A DNA stretch of 64,000 nucleotides, taken from an uncultured Clostridia bacterium. Lineage in GTDB: Bacteria > Bacillota > Clostridia > Lachnospirales > Anaerotignaceae. Positions 1 through 8,540 of the stretch are shown here, one piece after another. The translations under genes and the position numbers were made by a program. Numbering within the stretch: the stretch's first letter is position 1; each line of letters starts with the position of its first letter. The notes below the pieces were generated by a model. The model did no database searches. It saw only the letters and a program-made list of their open reading frames with translations, and had not been told where the DNA came from. The stretch lies in the NCBI GenBank assembly GCA_937901125.1, contig CALCGT010000024.1, positions 6,934-70,933 of the forward strand, in the 5' to 3' direction.

Positions 1-66
1 ATTTTAACATATATTGAGGAGTATGACAAGCGCAATAAAATAAAAAAGTGCTCAAAAAGACAATGA
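1..66 (+). CDS. C-terminal end of an unidentified gene (partial)
   Basis: An open frame enters from the left edge and ends with TGA at 64-66. The 21 visible residues are charged and lysine-rich (ending KKCSKRQ). An intrinsic terminator hairpin begins exactly at the stop codon, which is what one expects at the end of a real transcript. Too little is visible to name the gene, and the frame could be fortuitous. Confidence 0.4.
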   Translation: MLTYIEEYDKRNKIKKCSKRQ

Positions 67-95
67 AAAAAGCACCCAGGGTAAGGTGCTTTTTC
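65..95 (+). terminator. Intrinsic terminator after the partial left-edge gene
   Basis: A 12-bp stem (GAAAAAAGCACC at 65-76 against GGTGCTTTTTC at 85-95) with an 8-nt loop; the T-run is part of the descending arm. It overlaps the stop of the preceding frame. Bases 96-232 hold nothing else I recognise. Confidence 0.75.
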
Positions 96-232
96 AGTAA
101 AAAGGGGAGGGTATGTATACTATGTAATATTGTCCTTTTTCTTAAGACATTTTTATCATAACTTGTCAATATGAATTGGGTATGACTGAATTGTGAACAA
201 AGTGTAAACATTCGAAAGAATTTCAAAAAATA

Positions 233-261
233 CTGCAATTCTGCGTTTTTTGCGGTAAAAT
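233..261 (+). promoter_or_regulatory. Possible promoter of the prolyl-tRNA editing gene
   Basis: A weak -35 (CTGCAA, 233-238), a 17-bp spacer and a good -10 (TAAAAT, 256-261) lie 24 bp before the start codon. The -35 is poor, so this is tentative. Confidence 0.4.
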
Positions 262-284
262 GATTTGCAAAGGAGTGATGGAAT

Positions 285-776
285 ATGTTTGGAAAACAGG
301 AAGTCAGAGCATTTTTAGACGAGAAAGGTTTCGATTATGAATGGGTAGAACATAAACCCGTTTATACCATAGATGAGATGGAAGAATTGGGATTGGAGGA
401 TATGGAGGATATAGCAAAAAATCTTTTCCTGCGGGATCAGAAGGGCAAACGCCATTTCCTTATCGTTATCCGTGCAAATAAACAGGCAAACCTGAAAGAA
501 TTGGGAGAAAAACTGGGAATCGGCAAACTGTCCTTTGCCTCCGAGGAACGTCTGGAAAAATTTATGAAGCTGAAAAAGGGCTCTGTGACACCTCTTGGCG
601 TATTGAATGATGATGCCTGCGCTGTGGAAGTTTTCTTTGATGAGGATTTTCTGAAGATGAAGAAAATTGGCGTACATCCAAATGAAAATACAGCTTCTGT
701 TTATCTGGCAACAGAAGACCTCCTGCAAATTATTCGCAAACATGGCAACCTTTTGGAAATCGTTTCATTTGCATAA
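285..776 (+). CDS. Prolyl-tRNA editing protein (YbaK/ProX family deacylase)
   Basis: 163 aa, the usual length of free-standing ProXp/PrdX-type proteins. The whole chain is one YbaK/aminoacyl-tRNA-deacylase domain. Family hallmarks are visible: KNLFLRD around residues 45-51, FLIVIRANK at about 58-66, a SFASEERL block near residue 83, VTPLGVLND near residue 101 and the C-terminal GVHPNENTASV. Proteins of this family hydrolyse alanine wrongly attached to tRNA(Pro), acting in trans to prolyl-tRNA synthetase. The start at 285 follows AAAGGAG at 269-275. It is a single-gene unit before the miaB promoter. The family also includes PrdX of proline reductase operons, but no prd genes are nearby, so a housekeeping editing role is more likely. 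Confidence 0.85.
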   Translation: MFGKQEVRAFLDEKGFDYEWVEHKPVYTIDEMEELGLEDMEDIAKNLFLRDQKGKRHFLIVIRANKQANLKELGEKLGIGKLSFASEERLEKFMKLKKGSVTPLGVLNDDACAVEVFFDEDFLKMKKIGVHPNENTASVYLATEDLLQIIRKHGNLLEIVSFA

Positions 777-793
777 GTTTCTTAGAAAAATCA

Positions 794-822
794 TTGAGAA
801 AGACTTGAACTTATGTTATAAT
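794..822 (+). promoter_or_regulatory. Sigma-A promoter of the miaB operon
   Basis: TTGAGA (794-799), 17-bp spacer, TATAAT (817-822) with an extended TGT just upstream. Transcription should begin near 829, inside a hairpin-rich leader. Confidence 0.75.
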
Positions 823-825
823 AAA

Positions 826-876
826 CTGCATTTTCATGCAGTTCAATCAGCTTGCTGTCAACATTGCAGCAAGCTG
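826..876 (+). promoter_or_regulatory. Two tandem stem-loops in the miaB leader
   Basis: First hairpin: CTGCAT/ATGCAG (826-831 and 836-841) with a TTTC loop. Second hairpin: a perfect 10-bp stem CAGCTTGCTG/CAGCAAGCTG (848-857 and 867-876) with a 9-nt loop. Neither is followed by a T-run, so they are not intrinsic terminators. A 10-bp palindrome (ATGATATCAT, 881-890) follows before the ribosome binding site. Function unknown. Confidence 0.55.
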
Positions 877-906
877 TGAAATGATATCATTTGAGAGGAA
901 AAAACT

Positions 907-2343
907 ATGGAGATCAAAGCTGGAACTACTGTCAAACCCGGCGATTCAGAGCTGGCAAGACAGTTGGAATATATTCGTGCCATTCGTGAGAAGAATGATG
1001 CTTTCGAAGCGGAAAATGGTCGGAAGAAGAAATTTTATTCTTTGGCTATGGGCTGCCAGATGAATGCTCACGATTCTGAAAAACTGGAAGGCATGCTTTC
1101 TGAAATGGGTTACGAACGGACAGATGTGGAAAAGGAAGCAGATTTTATCATCTACAATACCTGCTGTGTCCGTGAAAATGCCGAACTGAAGGTATATGGC
1201 AAGCTGGGCTGGCTGAAGCATTACAAAGAATCCAAAAACCCAGATGCCATCATTGCCCTGTGTGGCTGTATGATGCAGCAAGAAACAGTTCTTGCGACTC
1301 TGCGCCAGAAATATCGCTATGTGGATATCGTTTTTGGCACATTCAACCTGTATAAGCTGCCCGAACTGGTGGCAACTTGTATGGAAACAGGCGAAACGGT
1401 CTATGATATTTGGCAGGAGCATCAGGAAGTGGTGGAAGACCTGCCCGCTATCAGACATTTCCCTTATAAAGCATCTGTCAACATCATGTTTGGCTGCAAC
1501 AATTTCTGTTCTTACTGTATTGTGCCTTATGTGCGTGGCAGAGAACGCAGCCGTACGCCGGAGGATATTCTGGCAGAAGTACGAAAATTGGCGGCGGACG
1601 GCGTAAAAGAAGTCATGCTGCTGGGTCAGAATGTAAATTCTTACGGAAAGAATCTGGAAAATCCCGTTTCCTTCGCAGAACTGCTGCGGATGGTGAACGA
1701 GGTGGAAGGTATTGAACGCATCCGTTTTATGACTTCTCACCCCAAGGATCTTTCCGATGAATTGATAAAAGCTATGGCGGAATGTGACAAAGTCTGCAAA
1801 TATCTGCACCTGCCCGTACAGAGCGGTAGTGATGAGATTTTGAAACGCATGAACCGCCACTATACAAAGAAATCTTATATGGAATTGGTACACAAGGCGA
1901 GAGAGGCTATGCCTGATATCACGCTGAGTACCGATATCATCGTAGGTTTCCCCGGCGAAACGGAAGAAGATTTCCAGGAGACCCTGGATGTCATCCGGCA
2001 GTCTCGCTACAGTACAGCATTTACCTTCATCTATTCCAAGCGGACAGACACCCCTGCGGCGACCATGGAAAATCAGGTTCCTGAGAATGTGGTGAAAGAC
2101 CGCTTTGATCGGATGCTGGATGTGCTGAATCCCATCGTTCATGAAGTACATCAGGAACAAGTGGGCAAGGTGATGACTGTATTTGCGGAAGAGACAAGCA
2201 AACAGGATAAATCCATCCTGACGGGCCGCGCTGACAATAATATGCTGGTGCATTTCCTCGGTACGGAAGATTTGATCGGGCAGATGATTCCCGTTAAAAT
2301 CATCGATAACAAAACATTCTATTTAATTGGTGAAAGGATCTAA
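907..2343 (+). CDS. miaB: tRNA-2-methylthio-N6-dimethylallyladenosine synthase MiaB
   Basis: 478 aa radical-SAM methylthiotransferase that adds the 2-methylthio group to i6A37 in tRNAs reading UNN codons. The N-terminal UPF0004 domain carries the auxiliary-cluster cysteines in GCQMN (about residue 50), NTCCVREN (about 86) and CGCMMQQE (about 120). The radical SAM motif is C197-x3-C201-x2-C204, followed by the family signature VRGRERSR. A TRAM domain occupies roughly the last 70 residues. An N-terminal extension of about 40 residues precedes the first domain, common in clostridial MiaB. It heads the operon with the YlbF gene, mutS, mutL and miaA, so both enzymes of ms2i6A37 synthesis are encoded here. 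Confidence 0.97.
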   Translation: MEIKAGTTVKPGDSELARQLEYIRAIREKNDAFEAENGRKKKFYSLAMGCQMNAHDSEKLEGMLSEMGYERTDVEKEADFIIYNTCCVRENAELKVYGKLGWLKHYKESKNPDAIIALCGCMMQQETVLATLRQKYRYVDIVFGTFNLYKLPELVATCMETGETVYDIWQEHQEVVEDLPAIRHFPYKASVNIMFGCNNFCSYCIVPYVRGRERSRTPEDILAEVRKLAADGVKEVMLLGQNVNSYGKNLENPVSFAELLRMVNEVEGIERIRFMTSHPKDLSDELIKAMAECDKVCKYLHLPVQSGSDEILKRMNRHYTKKSYMELVHKAREAMPDITLSTDIIVGFPGETEEDFQETLDVIRQSRYSTAFTFIYSKRTDTPAATMENQVPENVVKDRFDRMLDVLNPIVHEVHQEQVGKVMTVFAEETSKQDKSILTGRADNNMLVHFLGTEDLIGQMIPVKIIDNKTFYLIGERI

Positions 2344-2354
2344 GGTGAGAAATT

Positions 2355-2759
2355 ATGGCAACAGTATTTGAAATGGCAAGAGCATTGGGCGAAGAACTGC
2401 AGAAAACTCCTCAGGTAGAAGCACTGCTGGCTGCAAAAGAAGCATACGAAAAAGACCCCACAATCGCAAAGCTGGTAGAAGAATACACAAAAATGCATTA
2501 TGATTTTGAAGCAAAAATGCAGGCTGGCGGTATCCCTGTAGAAGAACAGAGAGAATTCAACGAGAAAATGAAAGCAAAAGGGGAAGCGATCAGAACAAAT
2601 AAATTGGCTTCTGAATTGTTTGTTGCAGAACAGAACTTTAACAACTTTATGAATTCTGTATTCAGCATTATCACAGCAACACTGACAGGGGAAGAACCTG
2701 AAGCTGCCGGTGGCTGCGACCCTAGCTGCTGCTCTTCTTGCGGCGGCGGCTGCCACTAA
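2355..2759 (+). CDS. YlbF/YmcA-family protein with a cysteine-rich tail
   Basis: 134 aa. Residues 1-110 are an all-helical YlbF/YmcA (Com_YlbF) domain. In Bacillus, YlbF, YmcA and YaaT form the Fe-S-containing Y-complex that steers RNase Y and Spo0A phosphorelay outcomes. The last 16 residues (GGCDPSCCSSCGGGCH) contain five cysteines and a histidine, which would suit binding of a metal or Fe-S cluster. It starts 11 nt after the miaB stop, with GGTGAGAA as the ribosome binding site. Clostridia carry several YlbF paralogues, and a copy between miaB and mutS is a recurrent arrangement. The exact role here is unknown. Confidence 0.85.
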   Translation: MATVFEMARALGEELQKTPQVEALLAAKEAYEKDPTIAKLVEEYTKMHYDFEAKMQAGGIPVEEQREFNEKMKAKGEAIRTNKLASELFVAEQNFNNFMNSVFSIITATLTGEEPEAAGGCDPSCCSSCGGGCH

Positions 2760-2861
2760 TCGTTTCGTAGATATTGTTTTTTTGCCCGAATGGGGGAAAG
2801 TGCGTGCATTTTCCTCTATTCGGGTATGCTTGTAAAAAAGGGAGAAGGAGGAAGTTCATCC

Positions 2862-5483
2862 ATGGCGAAGATCACACCCATGATGCAGCAATACTTTGAG
2901 ATCAAAGAAAACTATAAGCATTGCCTGCTTTTTTTTCGTTTAGGGGATTTTTATGAAATGTTTTTTGAGGATGCCGTTATCGCATCCAAGGAACTGGAGA
3001 TTACCCTGACGGGAAAAGACTGGGGGCAGGAAGAAAGAGCCCCTATGTGTGGCGTGCCTTTCCATTCCGCAGACGGGTATATTGCCCGCCTGATCGAAAA
3101 GGGCTACAAGGTGGCGATCTGCGAACAGGTGGAAGACCCCAAGGCGGCAAAGGGCTTGGTAAAGCGGGATGTTGTCCGCGTCATCACCCCCGGGACGGTG
3201 GTAGACAATACCGTTTTGGATGAAACCAAAAATAACTACATCCTTTCCGTTTACAGCAGCAACAGCGGCTATGGCATTGCAGTCTGCGATGTCACTACCG
3301 GTGAATTCCAGACAACGGAATTTGGCAGCATACAGGCGGCGGCAAAAATTCTGGATGAAACGGCTCGCTTTTCCCCTGCGGAGCTGATCTGCAATGGGGA
3401 GTTCCTGAATAGCCCTCTGGCGAAGGAGATTGAGCAGAGATTTCGCTTATACCTCAACGATATCGACAGCCGTATGTATGATTACAATACTGCGAAGGAT
3501 ACCCTGCAGAAGCATTTCAAGGTGAAGTCTTTGGAAGGCTTTGGGCTGAAGAAAAAGATAATGGCTGTTTCTGCTTCCGGCGCTTTGATGTGGTATCTGA
3601 ATGAGACACAGAAGAATGATTTAAGCCATATTTCCACTCTGAAGTATTACACCACAGGGGATTTCATGCTGCTGGATGTTTCCAGCCGCAGGAATCTGGA
3701 ACTGACGGAGACCATGCGGGAAAAGAATAAAAAAGGCTCTTTGCTGAGCGTGGTGGACAAGACCCAGACAGCCATGGGCGCAAGACTCTTGCGGAAATGG
3801 GTGGAACAGCCCCTCCTTTCCATGGAAGAGATCAATAAACGTCTGGATGGGGTAGAGGAACTTTTTGACGATTTGTTCCTGCGGGAAGAAATCAAGGAGA
3901 TTCTTCGTTCCATGTACGATTTTGAACGTATCATGTCCCGTGTGGTCTATCAGAATGCCAATGCCAGAGATTTGGCGGCACTGAAAAATTCCATCGAAAA
4001 TCTGCCTCTGCTGAAAAATATTCTGAGCCGCTGCGAAAGCCCTTATCTGATGGAACTCCATGAACAGCTGGATCCTTTGGAAAATATTCATCAGCTGATT
4101 TCTCAGGCCATCGTGGAAGACCCTCCCTTCTCTGTTCGAGAGGGCGGCATGATTCGGGAAGGCTTCAATGACGAATTGGATACCTATATGAAAGCCAAGA
4201 AAAACGGCACCACATGGATCAAAGAACTGGAAGAACAAGAAAGAGAAAAAACAGGGATTAAAAACCTGAAAGTGCGCTACAATAAGGTTTTTGGCTATTA
4301 TATCGAGATCACTAAATCTAATCTGGAAATGGTGCCCGAAACCTACATTCGCAAGCAGACCCTTGCCAATGCAGAACGTTTCATCACCCCTGAACTGAAG
4401 GAACTGGAAGAACTGATTTTAGGGGCGGAAGATAAGATCACCACATTGGAATACGATATGTTCTGTGAAATCCGCAATGCCGTTGCGGCGGAAGTGGAAC
4501 GCATCCAGTTTTGTGCTTACATCGTTTCTGTCATCGACTGCCTGCAGTCTCTGGGGGAAGTTGCCCAGAGCATGAATTATACAAAGCCTGTGGTGGATGA
4601 TGGGGACATCATCGAAATCAAAGGCGGCAGACACCCTGTGGTGGAAAAAATGATGGACGGGCAGTTTATCCCCAATGATACATACCTCGATCAGGAGGAT
4701 ACCCGACTGGCTATCATCACAGGCCCCAATATGGCGGGGAAATCTACATATATGCGGCAGACGGCTCTGATTGTGCTGATGGCGCAAATCGGCAGTTTTG
4801 TTCCTGCGGAAGAAGCTCATATCGGTATTGTAGACCGTATTTTTACCCGTGTGGGTGCTTCTGATGACCTGAGCGCAGGACAGAGTACCTTTATGGTGGA
4901 AATGACGGAAGTGGCGAATATTCTGAACAACGCCACTAGCAAAAGTCTGCTGATTTTGGATGAGATCGGCCGTGGCACTAGCACCTTCGATGGCCTGTCC
5001 ATTGCCTGGGCGGTGCTGGAATATATCGCCGATACAAAGCAGATTGGCGCAAAGACTCTCTTTGCCACCCATTATCATGAGCTCAGCGAACTGGAAGGAA
5101 AGCTTTCCGGTGTGAAGAATTATTGTATTGCCGTACAGGAGCAGGGGGAAGATATCATTTTCCTGCGAAAGATTCAGCGGGGCGGTGCGGACCACAGCTA
5201 TGGGGTGCAGGTAGCCCGTCTGGCAGGCTTGCCCAATAAAGTCATCCGTCGCAGCGGTCAGATCCTGAAACAGCTGAACGCAGCGGATATTACAAAAAAA
5301 GCGAAAAAAATTGCTGTAGAATCCAAGGAACAGATGGAAGAAACAGCGAAGCAGATAGATATGTTTAACATGGCGGAAACCCAGTTGGCTGATGAACTGA
5401 GCAAGCTGGACGTGATGGCCATGACCCCTATCGAAGCCCTGCAGACCCTTTTTGAACTGCAGAAAAAGGCAAAGGGGATGTAA
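2862..5483 (+). CDS. mutS: DNA mismatch repair protein MutS
   Basis: 873 aa. The MutS mismatch-binding motif lies near the N-terminus (FFRLGDFYEMFF, residues about 25-36), where the Phe-x-Glu pair contacts the mispair. Connector, core and clamp domains follow. The ATPase has Walker A GPNMAGKSTYM near residue 621, a DDLSAGQSTFMVEM signature, Walker B LLILDEIGRGTST and the ATHYHEL motif. I chose ATG 2862 because it follows GGAGAAGGAGG at 2841-2851. An upstream in-frame ATG at 2790 would add 24 residues with no family similarity. The mutL start lies 23 nt after this stop, so the pair is probably cotranscribed. Confidence 0.96.
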   Translation: MAKITPMMQQYFEIKENYKHCLLFFRLGDFYEMFFEDAVIASKELEITLTGKDWGQEERAPMCGVPFHSADGYIARLIEKGYKVAICEQVEDPKAAKGLVKRDVVRVITPGTVVDNTVLDETKNNYILSVYSSNSGYGIAVCDVTTGEFQTTEFGSIQAAAKILDETARFSPAELICNGEFLNSPLAKEIEQRFRLYLNDIDSRMYDYNTAKDTLQKHFKVKSLEGFGLKKKIMAVSASGALMWYLNETQKNDLSHISTLKYYTTGDFMLLDVSSRRNLELTETMREKNKKGSLLSVVDKTQTAMGARLLRKWVEQPLLSMEEINKRLDGVEELFDDLFLREEIKEILRSMYDFERIMSRVVYQNANARDLAALKNSIENLPLLKNILSRCESPYLMELHEQLDPLENIHQLISQAIVEDPPFSVREGGMIREGFNDELDTYMKAKKNGTTWIKELEEQEREKTGIKNLKVRYNKVFGYYIEITKSNLEMVPETYIRKQTLANAERFITPELKELEELILGAEDKITTLEYDMFCEIRNAVAAEVERIQFCAYIVSVIDCLQSLGEVAQSMNYTKPVVDDGDIIEIKGGRHPVVEKMMDGQFIPNDTYLDQEDTRLAIITGPNMAGKSTYMRQTALIVLMAQIGSFVPAEEAHIGIVDRIFTRVGASDDLSAGQSTFMVEMTEVANILNNATSKSLLILDEIGRGTSTFDGLSIAWAVLEYIADTKQIGAKTLFATHYHELSELEGKLSGVKNYCIAVQEQGEDIIFLRKIQRGGADHSYGVQVARLAGLPNKVIRRSGQILKQLNAADITKKAKKIAVESKEQMEETAKQIDMFNMAETQLADELSKLDVMAMTPIEALQTLFELQKKAKGM

Positions 5484-5506
5484 GCTTTTGAGGAAGGAGG
5501 AGACAC

Positions 5507-7537
5507 ATGAAGAAAATTCGACTGCTGGATTCCAAAACCATCAATAAAATAGCGGCAGGGGAAGTGGTAGAATCTCCCAAATCCGTGGTAAAGGAACTGA
5601 CGGAAAACGCCGTTGACGCCGGTGCCAGCAGTGTGACTGTGGAGATCAGGGAAGGCGGCATTTCCTATATCCGTGTGGCGGATAACGGCTGCGGTATCCC
5701 CAAGGAACAGGTGAAGTCCGCATTTCTGCGCCATGCCACCAGTAAAATGAGCCAGATCGAAGATTTGGAGCATATTTTTACTTTGGGATTCCGTGGGGAA
5801 GCGTTGGCCAGTATTGCTGCTGTGGCACAGGTTGAAATGCTGACAAAGACTATGGATGAGGAAACAGGCACCCGTATCTGCATCAATGCCGGAGAAATCG
5901 AAGTCATGGAAGATACTGCCTGCAGAGAAGGTACATCCATTACGGTCAAAAATCTCTTCTATAACGTCCCGGCCCGCAGAAAATTTCTGAAAAAGCCTGC
6001 CACTGAAAGCGGTCATGTTTCCGATTTGGTGAACAAGATCGCCTTAGGGCATCCCGAAGTGGCAATCCATTATATCAACAATGACACAACGGTGCTACAT
6101 ACGGCTGGCAACAACGACCCCAAAACGGCAGTGTTCTATGTGTATGGCAAGGATGCGGCGAACAATATGATGCCGATTGTCTATAAAAAAGGTGAATATG
6201 CCGTCAGCGGCTTGATTGGCAAGCCGGAACTTTGCAGAGCCAACCGCAACTATGAAAACCTTTTTATCAACGGCAGATTTATCAAGAATCAGGTGGTTTC
6301 CTCTGCGGTGGAGGATGCTTATAAAACGAAGCTTTTGATCGGCAAATTCCCTGTGTTCGTGCTGAATTTGGAGGTGGAACCTGCTCTGGTGGATGTAAAC
6401 GTTCATCCCGCCAAGCTGGAAGTCCGCTTTAAAAACGATGATGAAGTTTATGAATTCTTCTATACGGCGGTTTCCAAGGCATTGCAGGAAACAGTGCTGA
6501 TTCCCAAGGCGGTTTTGGAAAAGAAGTCCAAGGAAAAACAGCCAGAGCCGGAACAGCAGACTTTGGAGGATGCACCAACGAAGCAGGAGCCTGCCAAAGA
6601 AATGCCACGAGCCCAGGAAAGCACCGGGACAAAGCCGGAACAGGAAAAATCGAAATTCGAACAGTTCAACCTGTCCAAAGCAGAACATCCAAAAGCAGAA
6701 AAAACTGCGGAATCTAGGAAACCTTCTTTGGCTGAAAAAACCTCTTTGGGCGGAGGTCGAAGTGTAGACGAATTGCTGAAACGAAAAACTGTACCCAGCG
6801 GCGTTGCTCAGAAGGTTGAGCCTTATCTGAAAAAGGAACTTGTGCAGGAAAGAGAAACAGCAAAGGCAGAACCTGTAAAGACGCAGGAAGCATCAAAACA
6901 GGAAGAAATCAAAATCTCCGCTGCAAAAGAGGAAAGGAAAGAGGAAAAGAAGCCTTTCTTCCAGAATTATAAAATCGTCGGACAGGTGTTCCGTACCTAC
7001 TGGATTATGGAGCAAGGGGAATGTCTCTATCTCATCGATCAGCATGCGGCCCATGAACGCATTCTTTTTGAAGAGCTGATGAACCGGTTCAAAGAGGAAC
7101 AGGTAGTTTCCCAGCGAATGCTGACCCCCCTGATGTTAAATCTGACACCCATGGAAACCGGGGTTTTGAAGGACAATAAAGACCTTCTGGAAAGCTTCGG
7201 CTTTGAACTGGAGGACTTTGGCGGGAAATACGCTTTGCGGGCTACGCCCTATCTGCTGCAGAACCCCAGCAGTATCGGTTTCTTTACAGATATTCTGGAC
7301 AGGCTGGCGGAGGAGCGTATCTCAAACGTATATGATACGAAAATATTGGCGGTGGCTACCATGGCGTGTAAAGCAGCAGTAAAAGGCCATGATGTGCTGA
7401 GTATGAGAGAGGCGGAAGCCCTCATCCATCAGCTGCTCAAGCTAGAACATCCCTTTACTTGCCCCCATGGCAGACCGACCATCATTGAATTGACAAAATA
7501 TGAAATGGAAAAAATGTTCAAACGTATCCAGAATTGA
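5507..7537 (+). CDS. mutL: DNA mismatch repair endonuclease MutL
   Basis: 676 aa. The N-terminal GHKL ATPase (residues about 1-330) shows the family motifs KIAAGEVVESP, DNGCGIP and GFRGEALASIAAV. A Lys/Glu/Gln-rich disordered linker spans roughly 340-485. The C-terminal dimerisation domain carries the nuclease motif DQHAAHERILFEE starting at D511, plus ACKAAVKGHD and CPHGRP near the end. So this is the nicking MutL of organisms lacking MutH. A strong AGGAAGGAGGAG site precedes ATG 5507. It is coupled to mutS upstream and miaA downstream (28 nt gap). Confidence 0.96.
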   Translation: MKKIRLLDSKTINKIAAGEVVESPKSVVKELTENAVDAGASSVTVEIREGGISYIRVADNGCGIPKEQVKSAFLRHATSKMSQIEDLEHIFTLGFRGEALASIAAVAQVEMLTKTMDEETGTRICINAGEIEVMEDTACREGTSITVKNLFYNVPARRKFLKKPATESGHVSDLVNKIALGHPEVAIHYINNDTTVLHTAGNNDPKTAVFYVYGKDAANNMMPIVYKKGEYAVSGLIGKPELCRANRNYENLFINGRFIKNQVVSSAVEDAYKTKLLIGKFPVFVLNLEVEPALVDVNVHPAKLEVRFKNDDEVYEFFYTAVSKALQETVLIPKAVLEKKSKEKQPEPEQQTLEDAPTKQEPAKEMPRAQESTGTKPEQEKSKFEQFNLSKAEHPKAEKTAESRKPSLAEKTSLGGGRSVDELLKRKTVPSGVAQKVEPYLKKELVQERETAKAEPVKTQEASKQEEIKISAAKEERKEEKKPFFQNYKIVGQVFRTYWIMEQGECLYLIDQHAAHERILFEELMNRFKEEQVVSQRMLTPLMLNLTPMETGVLKDNKDLLESFGFELEDFGGKYALRATPYLLQNPSSIGFFTDILDRLAEERISNVYDTKILAVATMACKAAVKGHDVLSMREAEALIHQLLKLEHPFTCPHGRPTIIELTKYEMEKMFKRIQN

Positions 7538-7565
7538 ACGGATTCCAGAAGAAAAAGGTGAGTTT

Positions 7566-8504
7566 ATGAAAAGACCACTGATCGTCATTGGCGGGCCCAC
7601 CGCTTGCGGCAAAACAGGATTTTCCATCAAGCTGGCGAAAGAGATCGGCGGGGAGATCATTTCCGCGGATTCCATGCAGGTATACAGATATATGGATATT
7701 GGGACGGCGAAGGTGACCCCAGAGGAAACCGATGGCGTGCCCCATTATCTCATCGATGAATTCGATCCTGATGAAGAATACAATGTGATGATCTTCCAGC
7801 AAAAGGCGAAAGCCTATATGGAGGAGATCTGGGCAAAAGGAAAGATTCCCATTCTTGTTGGCGGCACGGGCTTCTATATCAATGCTCTTTTGTATGATAA
7901 TGATTTCACGGAAACGGAGAACGACACCTCCTATCGTGAAGAATGTTACAAACTGGCCCAGGAACAGGGTCCCGAAGCGCTTTACGAAAGATTGCAGAAA
8001 ATCGACCCTGAATATGCCGCAAACATCCATGCAAATAATGTGAAGCGTGTGATCCGTGCTTTGGAATACCATTACCTGACAGGGCAGAAGTTTTCCGAAC
8101 ATAACGCAGAGCAAAAGGAAAAGGAAACGCCCTACGATGCAGCAGTCATCATTCTAACCATGGACAGAGAAAAGCTTTACGAGCGCATCGAACTGCGGAT
8201 CGATTTGATGCTGGAGCAAGGGCTGCTGGAAGAAGTGAAGAGACTGCTGGACAGGGGATATGCACCCGATCTGATTTCCATGCAGGGCATCGGTTACAAA
8301 GAGTTCATTCCCTATTTTAACGGGGAATGTACCTTAGAAGAAGCCGTGACACAGCTGAAAACCAACACCAGACGTTTTGCAAAACGGCAATTGACCTGGT
8401 TCCGGCGACAGATCGATGGCCTTTGGGTAGACCTGAGCAGGGCTACAGGCGAAGATGCCATGGAGGATGTGCTGGATTATTTAAAGGAAGGGAACATATT
8501 GTAA
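7566..8504 (+). CDS. miaA: tRNA dimethylallyltransferase MiaA
   Basis: 312 aa. Transfers a dimethylallyl group to A37 of UNN-reading tRNAs, making the substrate for MiaB encoded upstream. The P-loop is GGPTACGKT (residues 9-17), followed by SADSMQVYRYMDIGTAK, GGTGFYINALL and the C-terminal RRFAKRQLTWFRR motif. ATG 7566 follows an AAAAGGTGAG site. An upstream in-frame ATG at 7500 lies inside mutL and is unlikely. It is the last intact gene of the miaB operon. Confidence 0.95.
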   Translation: MKRPLIVIGGPTACGKTGFSIKLAKEIGGEIISADSMQVYRYMDIGTAKVTPEETDGVPHYLIDEFDPDEEYNVMIFQQKAKAYMEEIWAKGKIPILVGGTGFYINALLYDNDFTETENDTSYREECYKLAQEQGPEALYERLQKIDPEYAANIHANNVKRVIRALEYHYLTGQKFSEHNAEQKEKETPYDAAVIILTMDREKLYERIELRIDLMLEQGLLEEVKRLLDRGYAPDLISMQGIGYKEFIPYFNGECTLEEAVTQLKTNTRRFAKRQLTWFRRQIDGLWVDLSRATGEDAMEDVLDYLKEGNIL

Positions 8505-8540
8505 CATACGGGGAAATCTATCCGCAAAGAAGGGATTCGT

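Noticed and set aside
946..2253. A 435-codon open frame antisense to miaB
   Set aside because: Shadow of miaB codon bias; no recognisable domain and no promoter.
2790..2861. Longer N-terminus for mutS
   Set aside because: The added residues do not resemble MutS and the strong AGGAGG lies before ATG 2862.
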